Origin: R-RK-3 sp963834945
GTDB lineage: Bacteria; Pseudomonadota; Alphaproteobacteria; Rhizobiales; Rhodomicrobiaceae
DNA length: 64,000 bases
Assembly: GCA_963834945.1 (NCBI GenBank)
Contig: CAWIDT010000001.1
Span: 186,001 to 250,000, forward strand
Direction: 5' to 3'
Within the stretch, counting starts at the first letter, position 1, and every line of letters begins with the position of its first letter. Shown here one piece after another: positions 8,525 through 16,681 of the stretch. A program made the position numbers and the translations under genes. The notes below the pieces were generated by a model. That model ran no database searches and had not been told where the DNA came from. It saw nothing but the letters and a program-made list of their open reading frames with translations.

Positions 8525-10429
8525 ATGTTCAGCTCCGCCGCCGCTCTGCCCGCCTCGGCTACACCGCATGAGGGCGGCAGGACCGGTTTCCTGGCCTTGA
8601 CGCTAGGCTCCATCGGCGTCGTCTATGGCGACATAGGAACCAGCCCGCTCTATGCGATCAAAGAGTCCTTGAACGCCGCGCGCGGATCCGCGCCGCTAAC
8701 CCCGGACATGATCTACGGCGTGCTGTCGCTCGTGCTTTGGGCGCTGATCATCATCGTCACCTTGAAGTACGTCATCGTCATGCTGCGCGCCGACAATAAT
8801 GGGGAGGGCGGCACTTTGAGCCTGATGGCGCTGGCGCAACGCTCGCTCGGCGACAAGGGGCGCATCGTGCTGCTGCTCGGAATGATGGGAGCGGCGCTGT
8901 TTTACGGCGACGCCATGATCACGCCGGCGATTTCGGTGCTCTCGGCCGTCGAAGGGTTGAGCCTCGTCACGCCGGCGCTCGAAAGCTTCGTACTGCCGAT
9001 CAGCCTGGGAATTCTGGTCGGCCTGTTCGCCATCCAGAGCTACGGCACGGCCAAGGTCGCCGCCTGGTTCGGCCCGATCATTGTCGTGTGGTTCGCGGCC
9101 CTCACCGTCGGCGGCGTCGGGAACATCATGCATGCGCCGGAAATTCTCGGCGCCGTCAATCCCTATTACGGCATAATTTTCCTTGCGAGCCACGGCATGG
9201 CCGGACTGCTCGCGCTCGGCGCCGTCTTCTTGGCCGTAACGGGCGCCGAGGCGCTTTACGCCGACCTCGGACATTTCGGACGCAAGCCGATCCAGACCGC
9301 CTGGCTTACCTTGGTATTTCCGGCCCTGGCGCTCAACTATCTGGGACAGGGCGCATTGCTGCTCGGCCGGCCCGAGGCGCTCGAAAATCCTTTCTTTCGG
9401 CTCTATCCGGCGTGGGCGCTGCTGCCAATGGTGGGACTGGCGACGGTTGCGACAATTATCGCAAGCCAAGCGGTGATTACCGGCGCGTATTCGATGATGC
9501 ATCAGGCGATCCAACTGGGCCTGCTGCCGAGAGTCACGATCCGGCGAACGTCGGCAACGGAGAAAGGCCAGATCTACATCCCGGCCGCGAACTGGCTTTT
9601 GCTGGTCGCGGTTCTCTATCTGACGGCCTCGTTCCGCAGCTCGAGCGCGCTCGCCTCCGCCTACGGCATCGCGGTGACCGGCACGATGATCGTCACGGTC
9701 ATTCTGGCCAGCATCGTGGCGCGCCACTACTGGGGCTGGCCGCGGTGGCTCACGGCGCTGGTGATGCTTCCCTTCCTATTGGTCGATACCGTCTTTCTCG
9801 GCGCCAATCTTCTGAAGATCCTGGAGGGCGGGTGGCTGCCGCTCGCTGTCGGTTCGGCTTTGTTGGCCGTCATGATGACGTGGCGGCGCGGCGCGCAATT
9901 GTTGAACGCGCGGACCCAGAGGGAGGAATTGTCGCTCGCGGACCATCTGCCGCTGCTGGAGCGTAGGTTTCACGACCGGGTCGAGGGCACCGCTGTGTTC
10001 ATGACGGGCCATCCCGATCGCGTACCGACCGCGCTCATGCACAATCTCAAGCACAACAAGGTGCTGCACATGCACAACATCATCGCCTGCGTCGATATTA
10101 CTGACACACCGTATGTCGAGGAGGCGGATCGGGGCCAGGCAGCACGGATCTCGGACAGCTTCACCGTCGTCAGGCTGAAGTTCGGATATATGGAGGAGCC
10201 CGACGTGCCCGGCGCGATCATGGGACGCCGGCTCGGGCTTGGCCTCGATCGGATGCAGACATCGTTCTACCTCTCGCGCCGGGCGCTTCGGCCTGCAACG
10301 CGATCCAGCATGCCCGTGTGGCAAGATCGCCTGTTCATCTGGCTCTCCCGCTATTCAAGCGACGCCTCGCAATATTTCAAGATCCCGACCGATCGGGTGA
10401 TCGAAGTCGGAACGCAGATCGTGATCTGA
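8525..10429 (+). CDS. kup: Potassium uptake protein Kup
   Basis: A 634-residue K+ transporter of the Kup/HAK/KT family that takes up potassium with protons across the inner membrane. The family signature VVYGDIGTSPLYAIKE lies near residue 35, followed by about twelve hydrophobic helices to residue 455 (for example GMMGAALFYGDAMITPAISVLSAVEGL), then a cytoplasmic C-terminal domain (VFMTGHPDRVPTALMHNLKHN). Length is normal. A GAGG site lies upstream of the ATG. It is divergent from the KdpDE-like pair, which points to regulation in response to potassium or turgor. Confidence 0.95.
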   Translation: MFSSAAALPASATPHEGGRTGFLALTLGSIGVVYGDIGTSPLYAIKESLNAARGSAPLTPDMIYGVLSLVLWALIIIVTLKYVIVMLRADNNGEGGTLSLMALAQRSLGDKGRIVLLLGMMGAALFYGDAMITPAISVLSAVEGLSLVTPALESFVLPISLGILVGLFAIQSYGTAKVAAWFGPIIVVWFAALTVGGVGNIMHAPEILGAVNPYYGIIFLASHGMAGLLALGAVFLAVTGAEALYADLGHFGRKPIQTAWLTLVFPALALNYLGQGALLLGRPEALENPFFRLYPAWALLPMVGLATVATIIASQAVITGAYSMMHQAIQLGLLPRVTIRRTSATEKGQIYIPAANWLLLVAVLYLTASFRSSSALASAYGIAVTGTMIVTVILASIVARHYWGWPRWLTALVMLPFLLVDTVFLGANLLKILEGGWLPLAVGSALLAVMMTWRRGAQLLNARTQREELSLADHLPLLERRFHDRVEGTAVFMTGHPDRVPTALMHNLKHNKVLHMHNIIACVDITDTPYVEEADRGQAARISDSFTVVRLKFGYMEEPDVPGAIMGRRLGLGLDRMQTSFYLSRRALRPATRSSMPVWQDRLFIWLSRYSSDASQYFKIPTDRVIEVGTQIVI

Positions 10430-10679
10430 GATCGCCGGCCCTCAGACTCGCCGCGAGGAATGCGTGCTTTAAGGTCGTATCGAGGCTGATGGCGCCCTAC
10501 CCGCTTCCGGCGAACGCCCGTTGCCGCCCTCCAATCCGCGCAGCACGTTCCCGAGGGAACAGACCAGGGCGGCGCGCGCCGGTATTCTCATGGCTATCGC
10601 GACGTCAAGCGTCTGCGAGCATCGATTGCGCATCAAAGGCAGAGCAACCCAATTCAATGTTATGAACAGGAGATAAGTC

Positions 10680-10898
10680 ATGGTAACCAACGAAACTGAC
10701 GGCACCCCGCGCGAGTTGACCGGTTCCGAGCTTTCCGGCGTCAGCGGCGGCTTCCGCATCGATCTTTTCGGCTACACGCTTTTCTTGAGGAGCGGCGACG
10801 GCTGGGCCTATGGCTGCGTCGCGGACGGCGAGACATATGGCTGCGTTACGACCGTAGGCGGAAAGGTCTACACCTCGTCCGGGCCGGTTCCACATTAA
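10680..10898 (+). CDS. Double-glycine-leader mini-protein (bacteriocin-like or RiPP-like precursor)
   Basis: A 72-residue protein. Residues 10-24 read PRELTGSELSGVSGG, which is the class of double-glycine leader (acidic/leucine helix ending GG) cut by peptidase-C39 ABC exporters. Cleavage after G24 would release a 48-residue, glycine- and aromatic-rich core starting FRIDLFGYTLFL. The core has two cysteines in an imperfect tandem repeat (AYGCVADGE / TYGCVTTVG), which could form a disulfide or be modified. A strong AGGAGAT site lies seven bases upstream. No maturation enzyme is next to it. The only secretion gene nearby is the broken hlyD about 1.5 kb away, so it may be orphaned. Expression and function are not known. 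Confidence 0.6.
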   Translation: MVTNETDGTPRELTGSELSGVSGGFRIDLFGYTLFLRSGDGWAYGCVADGETYGCVTTVGGKVYTSSGPVPH

Positions 10899-11162
10899 GA
10901 AGCAGCACCGGCATTTCGGCTACCGTGGACCAAACAGATGGATAGCGACCACGGCCGGTTCCGCCGGATACGGCCTTGGTCTCACGGCCCAAAATTGATG
11001 GCCAGCTTCCAACTCACGGGCAGATGACGGTCGAAATCCATCTGCTGATGAAGAATACGAACGACGTCGACATATCATCGATCTCGCGGCAAAATGAGAT
11101 GTGCGAGCCAACCGCCACAAGTGGTCAATTCGTTGCGCCCCATCGGAAAACTTTATTCCGAG

Positions 11163-11354
11163 TTACTTAAAATCCGCGTTCGGCTTAATCTTGTGCATTG
11201 CTGCGCGAAGATCACGCGTTTCACCACTCTCGCCCAGCTTCCCGGCCAGCACGAACGCATAAAGCCCGAGCAAGACTAGCACCTGGCTTATCGCGGTCAC
11301 CGTGAACAGGCTGACGAAGCGCATATCCGCTGCGGATAGATCGTGAACCGACAT
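11163..11354 (-). CDS. Small single-helix membrane protein
   Basis: A 63-residue predicted protein with one strongly hydrophobic helix (FTVTAISQVLVLLGLYAFVLAG, about residues 17-39, shown in part) and a charged tail. It lies 35 bp downstream of the larger membrane-protein gene on the same strand, which supports a two-gene operon. I do not recognise a family. Base composition is lower in GC than the flanks, as for its neighbour. The ribosome-binding site is weak, so the call is tentative. Confidence 0.4.
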   Translation of the reverse strand: MSVHDLSAADMRFVSLFTVTAISQVLVLLGLYAFVLAGKLGESGETRDLRAAMHKIKPNADFK

Positions 11355-11389
11355 TCAATCCGAGGTGCAATCGGATGGCTTCTTGTCGG

Positions 11390-12103
11390 CTAGACGAATG
11401 GGCGCATCAGCGGAGAAATGATATAGTAGTTGGCTAGCCACGCGAGAAATACTGCAACGAAAAGAAGTACCGCGCTCAGCCAAATTTTGGTTTCGTAAAC
11501 TTTCGCCCACCAATAGCTCGTGACTGCGTAAAATAATGGGACGGCGGTCATAATAATGAGCAACGACAAAAGCGAGAGCCAATCATTGAAAGTGGGGGTC
11601 TGCTCAGTCTTGTATTCAACCTTAGATTGCGCATCAAAAACACTATCAGGCCCGACAACAAGCAATATTGGGAGCATTGCCGCAATTAGAAAAGGAAAAT
11701 AAATTCCGTTGATATAAGATCCGAGGATTAGACTTTTTTTGAAGGGTTGACGCCTACCTATGATAAGAAATACGAGATGATATATGACGACAACTAGCAG
11801 AATCCGAAATAAAACTAAAGATCCAAACAGAAATTCATTTACCCCTCGATCATATTTGCTTAGAGCGGGCGTTATGACGAGATAAGCAAGGGCGATACCA
11901 GCACCGATAAATTTGAATGCCCGTTTCAGCTCCTCCGGGTCGTCGAAAGAAATTGTGTGCACAAAGGCGAAAGGGTGCGGGGCGATCCGGCGAAGTGTCG
12001 TGACGAACTCGATCACTGAATTGCACAGATCGCCGAGAACAGGAATATCGCGCGCGTTCATCCAGGCCTTCAATTTGTCTTGCAAGGCATTTGTTCGTCT
12101 CAT
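11390..12103 (-). CDS. Hypothetical multi-pass membrane protein (AT-richer, probably acquired)
   Basis: A protein of about 237 residues. I prefer the ATG at 12103 (MRRTNALQDK); a GTG at 12148 would add 15 residues. The N-terminal 60 residues are soluble, then come about five hydrophobic helices (for example FIGAGIALAYLVITPAL, VLFRILLVVVIYHLVFLII and FLIAAMLPILLVVG). The layout resembles Yip1-like or DUF-type six-helix proteins, but I do not recognise the family. Codon use and composition are distinctly AT-richer than the chromosome around it, a sign of transfer. It is transcribed toward the small membrane gene at 11163 and lies in the decayed segment that ends at tRNA-Ser. Confidence 0.55.
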   Translation of the reverse strand: MRRTNALQDKLKAWMNARDIPVLGDLCNSVIEFVTTLRRIAPHPFAFVHTISFDDPEELKRAFKFIGAGIALAYLVITPALSKYDRGVNEFLFGSLVLFRILLVVVIYHLVFLIIGRRQPFKKSLILGSYINGIYFPFLIAAMLPILLVVGPDSVFDAQSKVEYKTEQTPTFNDWLSLLSLLIIMTAVPLFYAVTSYWWAKVYETKIWLSAVLLFVAVFLAWLANYYIISPLMRPFV

Positions 12104-12389
12104 GCGGCTGTGATGCAATGATGGCGATCCCGACGTCTTGAGGCGCACTATAGTTACGATATCATTTTTTGCCGGGTTAGCGGAACCCGACGATCATCAC
12201 GCTCTGACACGCCGCGCGCGCTCGAAATCCAGGTGGACTTGCCGCTGAAAAAGGAAACTTGAGGCGGCGGCAGTGCGGCTTTTGGGCCAATACCTGGCGT
12301 CGGTCGTCCGGCAGCCGCGCCCGCGTCAGTGTGGCCAAGCGCCAGCGACGATACGGCCATCTGTCAGCTTGCATCAAAGATTCCAAGCG

Positions 12390-13207
12390 TCAGCGTTCCC
12401 GGAAGGCGCGCTGCATCTGGGCTTGCAGCGGCTTCATCAGGTAGCTGGCGAAAGTCCGCTCGCCCGTCTTGATGAACACTTCGGCCGGCATTCCGGGCAC
12501 CAGCCGCAGACCCTTCAGTTTCGCCAGCTCATCTGCGGAAACCCGCACGGCGGCGGTGTAATAAGATTGATTGTTTTGCGGATCGTGGGTGAGGTCGGCG
12601 GCGATGCGGATCAGCGTGCCCTCCACTTCGTCCGTCGTCCGCCTGTTGAAGGCGGTAAAGCGCACGCGTGTCGCTTCTCCGATGATGAGCTGGTCGATAT
12701 CCTGAGGACTGATGCGCACTTCCATGATAAGGCGGTCGGTGTAAGGCACGATGAGCATCAGCGTTTCCGACGGCGAGATGACACCCCCGATCGTATGCAC
12801 ATTGAGCTGGTGCACGATGCCCGAAATCGGCGCGCGGCTTTCCAGCCGCCGCAACTGGTCTTCGGCGGTGATCCGCCGCTCCTGGAGTTCGGTGATCTTG
12901 GTCCCGGTCTCGCGCAGGTCCTTGATCACGTCGCTGATGAAATCATTGTCGCTCTGAACGATCTGCAGCTCAGTTTCGGCGATCTTTGCCTGCGATTGTA
13001 CGATTTTAGCCAGCGTGTCACCCAGAAAGCCCTGATTGCGCAGCACCTCACGCTCAAGCCCGCTGATACGCGGCCGTCGCACGGTGCCCCTCTCCTGCAG
13101 AGGTTTGAGATCCTCCACCTCCTGATCGGCCATGCGGAGCTGCCCGGTGACAGATTTTGCTGCTCTTCGAGACCGTGCACCTCCTCACGCAATTGGCGGA
13201 TGCGTTT
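12390..13207 (-). pseudogene. HlyD-family type I secretion adaptor, truncated and frameshifted
   Basis: The C-terminal two thirds of a HlyD/PrtE-type membrane fusion protein, which bridges an ABC exporter and an outer-membrane channel. Visible parts are the coiled coil (QVE-type heptads at about 13120-12880), the lipoyl hinge (RAPISGIVHQLNVHTIGGVISP) and the C-terminal beta-barrel ending in LKPL-like YLMKPLQAQMQRAFRE. The 5' part is missing, replaced by insertion-sequence scraps after HKRIRQLREEVHG. In addition a one-base deletion near 13147 breaks the frame between EEQQNLS and GQLRMADQEV. No intact ABC or TolC gene accompanies it. It is a remnant and unlikely to work. Confidence 0.8.
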
Positions 13208-13272
13208 GTGCGCGTCGAGAAATAAGTCGACGAACAGCGCCTCAATCGACGTGCCGTCGTGGCCGATTGTCA
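13208..13272 (-). mobile_element. IS1380-family transposase fragment
   Basis: The 21 codons read TIGHDGTSIEALFVDLFLDAH, shown here in two parts: TIGHDGTSIEA and LFVDLFLDAH. This matches the segment before the second catalytic region of IS1380-type transposases. It is fused directly to the HlyD coiled-coil coding sequence on one side and to IS21-like debris on the other, so it is the scar of an insertion followed by deletion. Confidence 0.55.
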
Positions 13273-13433
13273 AACGGCTCGCAATGTTGACCCCCAATCG
13301 GCGTCCAAAACTGACCCCGCTTTGCGCGAGGTATTGGGCTCGTTAGGACCTGTGATTGCTGAGATTTGTGGAGCTGGGGTTGGCTCTACCCCGACAGATG
13401 TGCGTGTGCTGCTGCCCAGCTGGAGCGGGGTCA
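13273..13433. mobile_element. IS21-like terminal sequences (remnant)
   Basis: The stretch holds the motif TGACCCC several times. TGACCCCGCT (13312-13321) and its exact inverted copy AGCGGGGTCA (13424-13433) bound a 122-bp segment, and another TTGACCCCC lies at 13288. Read on the minus strand, GGGGTCAGTTTTGGACGCCG followed by GGGGGTCAACATTG resembles the multiple terminal repeats of IS21-family elements. No istA/istB coding sequence remains. Confidence 0.5.
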
Positions 13434-14427
13434 TTCGCTGACGCTGATCCACAGCCACCATCCTTTGCGCGAGTCGCAGCGTCTCGCGTGTTTGCTGAAA
13501 GTCTTTATTCTCGCGGAAGCGGGCAAAGAGTTCGTGCAGGCCCGGATGGAACGGATAGCTAGCTGCAACCTCCTGCGCCCATCGCTCATACGAACTGGGG
13601 ACCGCGCCCTGTTGGATCGCAGTCCTTAGGGCCGTTGCGTACTGTTGCCCCACAGAACGCCGCTCGGCATCGCCGGGTAGCTTTTCGAAAAGCTTGCTTC
13701 TCAGAATGCCATACAATTCCGGGCTATCAATCCGGACCGGCTCAATATCCATTGCGGCGCAACTCACCTCACGGGTCGCGTTGTCGATCGCCTGTTGGAC
13801 GCGGGAACTGCCTTCCGCCCAAGCTCCCGAAAGATCGCTGATCACAAGGCAACAATTAGGGAGCTTGTTGCTAAGGATCGCGTTCATAAGGTTGGCCAGC
13901 GCTATCGCCAATCGATCGGCTTCCGATCCCTGTGGACCGCCCTGCCTATTCGCCAAGCTCACGAAATAAGGCGGCAATTCGTCGAGCAGGATCAAGGCGG
14001 GGTCACTGCCAATTACTTTGGCCCAAGTCGAAGGGCCGGGCTCCTCCGTGGTGTGAGTCCAGTGGGATGCGCGCCCAAGGTCGCGAAAGATGCGCACCCA
14101 GAGATAATCGCGCATGTCCGTCTCACGGCCGGAAAATGCAGAGACCCGGATTGCTCGGTCATCGACCTTCATGCCGAGATTACCGAGCACCGTTTTCCGC
14201 AGGCCGCCGTCACCTGCAAGCAAGGCCGCCGCAAGAAGGTTGTGCGTCTTGCCGCCACCCATTGCCTGTTTCAGCCGATAGACGCCTTGTTTACTCTCGC
14301 CAGTAAGTCGTTGAAACACCTGACGCAGCAGGGTTGCCATACCTTCAGTGATGAAGGTCTCGTTGAAAAAGCTCTTTGCGTCCAGTGTCGCCAGATCGCC
14401 TATTTCGGCGACCGTTTCTGCTCGATG

Positions 14428-14455
14428 ACACCGAGAAAGTCGCCTTTCTCGGTGT
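14428..14455. other. Perfect 12-bp inverted repeat with 4-base loop
   Basis: ACACCGAGAAAG (14428-14439), loop TCGC, then CTTTCTCGGTGT (14444-14455). The stem is perfect. It has no U-run on either side, so it is not a standard terminator. It sits at the 5' edge of the DUF499 fragment, about 290 bp from tRNA-Ser, and could be an operator, a recombination site or a transposon end. Confidence 0.6.
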
Positions 14456-14744
14456 GCAAAGCGAACTAAGTGTCAATTGAGGCATCGTCTCGCCCGGATT
14501 GATGGGGTCAGCGAACAAAACGCCGAAGGGGCCTGTGGCGCCACTTTCGCAACCAACACGCTAATGAAGGGAACTCGTATTGAAACGCGCAGATATTATC
14601 TATCGATAGGAATTCTAAGACAGGCCTTGATGCGGACGACCGAATTCGAGCGGAGTGGATAACCTTGGTGTGGGAACAAATGTGGGAACGTCATTTGACT
14701 TACTCGTAAAAATTCAATTCCTTCAATGCGTTAAGCGTGACTGC

Positions 14745-14834
14745 TGGCGGAGAGAGAGGGATTCGAACCCTCGAGACAGTTTCCCGCCTACACGCGTTCC
14801 AGGCGTGCGCCTTCAACCACTCGGCCACCTCTCC
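14745..14834 (-). tRNA. tRNA-Ser (anticodon GGA)
   Basis: Read on the minus strand it begins GGAGAGGTGGCCGAGTGG, has an anticodon arm CACGCCTGGAACGCGTG (GGA anticodon), the long variable arm expected for class II tRNA-Ser, a T arm with GGTTCGAATCC, and a genome-encoded CCA end. Length 90 nt. Its 3' end faces the decayed accessory segment to the left, the usual arrangement for an integration site. Confidence 0.95.
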
Positions 14835-14966
14835 AGTGGCGCGTACTATAGCGGGCGGCTCGCATTGTGCAAGCGGGGTCCGGCGGTCTTTCCTAGGCCA
14901 ATTATTGCCCGCCGACACTCAATTTGCTAGTAAGACGGATGCCGCTGGGAAAAGGCGCGTTCCGCG

Positions 14967-15278
14967 ATGATATTGCGATTTCTAGGCTATGTTTTTCTGT
15001 GTCTTGCCATTGCTGCTCTGGCCTATGACGGCACGCGCATGATCGCCGACAATGGACGTTTCGCGTTTACGTCGCTGCAGCAGCAATGGACGAATATCAG
15101 CCCGGGCAGTATGGAAGCGGCGCATGGGCTGGCCGACCAGGTCAGCGCCTATTTGTGGAGTCCGGTGCTGATGACAGTGCTGGTGCTGCCGGCCTGGATG
15201 GTGGCATGCGGGTTGGGCACGCTTTCCTACCTGGCGGGGTACCGGCGGCCGCGACCCGTGCTCCCGGACGGGATATGA
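14967..15278 (+). CDS. Conserved small two-helix membrane protein
   Basis: A 103-residue protein with an N-terminal hydrophobic helix (residues 3-20, FLGYVFLCLAIAALAY) and a second near residues 66-92 (VLMTVLVLPAWMVACGLGTLSYLAG). The region between is polar and likely periplasmic. Similar small proteins occur in Hyphomicrobiales, but I cannot name a function. It stands alone between tRNA-Ser and a mosaic repeat. Confidence 0.6.
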   Translation: MILRFLGYVFLCLAIAALAYDGTRMIADNGRFAFTSLQQQWTNISPGSMEAAHGLADQVSAYLWSPVLMTVLVLPAWMVACGLGTLSYLAGYRRPRPVLPDGI

Positions 15279-15353
15279 ACCACAGACGGCGCCGGGCAAT
15301 CAGCGCTCGGTGCCTGTCCGCTCGAGCGCAAAAACCTCTTTCGGCAGCCTGCC

Positions 15354-15457
15354 AGAGCATTTTCCAGCAAAGCGGCCGCCGGTTTGCGTCGAAAAAATGC
15401 GACGAAACAAGGAATTAGAGCCGCGCTCCGATTCAATCGGAGCGGAAAAGGCTCTAG
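15354..15457 (+). repeat. Intergenic mosaic repeat, family A, copy 2
   Basis: Begins AGAGCATTTTCCAGCAAAG, contains GCTCCGATTCAATCGGAGC as a palindrome and ends GGCTCTAG. Closely matches 2984-3086. Its terminal CTAG overlaps the stop codon of the small secreted protein gene on the minus strand. Confidence 0.88.
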
Positions 15458-15618
15458 CCCGCATTGCGCTGCAACTCGTCGAAGAAAGTCGCCGGGTCGA
15501 AGTGCAGCGGGTCGCTGTAGGTGTATCGATTATCGATCTTGCAGTTTCGTGCTGACACTGCGGACACCGAGCCGATCAGCGCTGCGGCAATAAGAACGGT
15601 GCGAATGACTGTGCTCAT
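15454..15618 (-). CDS. Small secreted protein (54 residues)
   Basis: A short gene with good start evidence: an AAGAGATAA ribosome-binding site before ATG. Residues 1-23 (MSTVIRTVLIAAALIGSVSA plus VSA) form a classical signal peptide. The mature part is about 31 residues with one cysteine and an aromatic/aspartate-rich end (RYTYSDPLHFDPATFFDEL). Its stop codon TAG is formed by the end of the adjacent mosaic repeat. I do not recognise the family. It stands alone, reading away from the membrane-protein gene at 15765. Confidence 0.6.
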   Translation of the reverse strand: MSTVIRTVLIAAALIGSVSAVSARNCKIDNRYTYSDPLHFDPATFFDELQRNAG

Positions 15619-15764
15619 GATTATCTCTTTTTAGCAGGACCGGATTTTTCCGGCCTACCTAGAGATGTGGCTGGCCGCATGAGGCAAAAGAAGACGGCTC
15701 CCAAATCCTTGATCGATGGTGAGGCCGGCGTGAAAATCCGCCCCTCGCAGCCCTCGGCCACACG

Positions 15765-16502
15765 TCAGTGCCAGAGCCGTGAGGCCTGAAACGCGATTGC
15801 GGCGGTCGTCGCGATCGCGAGTGCGGCAATCAGCAGCTTCCAGCCGACGCTTTCCAGCTTGCGGGCCGCGCTCAGCCGGTCTGGCAAAATCTCGGGCGCA
15901 TCCCATCCCGGCTCCTCCTGGACCAGGGCGCGGAGCCCTCTATTGCCCTCGACGATCCCGCGCCGGATGAGCGGCACGCCGGCCCGTCCGGCGATCTGTT
16001 CGGCAATGGTGCTGAAAGGCATGGGCGGATCTTCGGAGTTCTCGCGCACATAACCGAGGGTGAGGCGTCTGCCGTCCTTGCGCACCAGGCAGGCGGACTG
16101 GACGATCACCGGCAGCACCAGATAGCGGTAGATCTCGCCCCGCGTTTCAACGGCCGCCAGATCCGCATAGGGGACTTCGCATTCCGTGTAGGGAAACAGC
16201 GGCGTCGGACCGTGCCAGTTCGGCAGCACCATGGCGGCCTTATCCGGCCCGAGACGCACTTCCGAATGCGACGCGGCAAACAGGAACAATCCGGCGTAGA
16301 CCAACAGGACGCCGCCGGTGACGAACATCAGGAAGAAGATGGCGGAATCGGTCCGAAGATGATGCGTCGCCAGCCAAAGCGTACCGGCAAGCGCATTCAC
16401 CATGAACAGCACGATCAGGAAAAAGGTGATGCTCAAGATGCTTTGCAGGCCGCGGCTGGGCCGGTAGCGCGTGACGTCGTCGACAGGCTTGAGATCGGCC
16501 AT
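15765..16502 (-). CDS. Hypothetical membrane protein
   Basis: A 245-residue protein with two N-terminal helices (about residues 23-46 and 55-78), a soluble central region of mixed beta character (residues 80-200) and one C-terminal helix (LLIAALAIATTAAIAFQASRL). The arrangement suggests an inner-membrane protein with a cytoplasmic PH-like domain, but I do not recognise a named family. It is monocistronic and divergent from msrA. Confidence 0.6.
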   Translation of the reverse strand: MADLKPVDDVTRYRPSRGLQSILSITFFLIVLFMVNALAGTLWLATHHLRTDSAIFFLMFVTGGVLLVYAGLFLFAASHSEVRLGPDKAAMVLPNWHGPTPLFPYTECEVPYADLAAVETRGEIYRYLVLPVIVQSACLVRKDGRRLTLGYVRENSEDPPMPFSTIAEQIAGRAGVPLIRRGIVEGNRGLRALVQEEPGWDAPEILPDRLSAARKLESVGWKLLIAALAIATTAAIAFQASRLWH

Positions 16503-16681
16503 GGTTCACCCCCTCCTGTGCGACGGTCCCGGGCAGGCCATGCGCGCGAGCCCCGAGCGGAAAGGTAAACGGCGCCGTGATAGCGTCAAGTTCAAATACG
16601 CGTCACCGGCGGCCAGCCTGCTGACGAAAGTGGCAAGAATGCTTACATTGGGGCAGTAGCCGAGCTTTGAAAGGATGCGAC

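Larger units (their letters stand above)
13270..14469 (-). pseudogene. DUF499-type ATPase fragment (defence-island associated family)
   Basis: The reading frame resembles the N-terminal part of DUF499 proteins. It has LDAKSFFNETFITEGMATLL from about 14404, a Walker A region QAMGGGKTHN, a Walker B-like ALILLDELPPYFVSL, a CCLVISDLSG segment and YPFHPGLHELFARFRENKDFQQT. Full proteins are about 1,000 residues and are often found beside DUF1156 methyltransferases in putative defence islands. Here real similarity stops near 13440, where IS21-like sequence takes over. The 5' end has no convincing start, with the open frame running back to a stop near 14469. None of the usual partners is present. An ATG at 14340 could start a shortened product, but I judge it a remnant. 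Confidence 0.65.

Noticed and set aside
12154..12386. Overlapping 68- and 69-codon frames after the hlyD remnant
   Set aside because: Neither shows a family, a signal peptide or a good start.
14477..14662. 61-codon frame with a phrase resembling ISAs1-type transposases (IETRRYYLS)
   Set aside because: Too short and the similarity too slight to call a transposase remnant.
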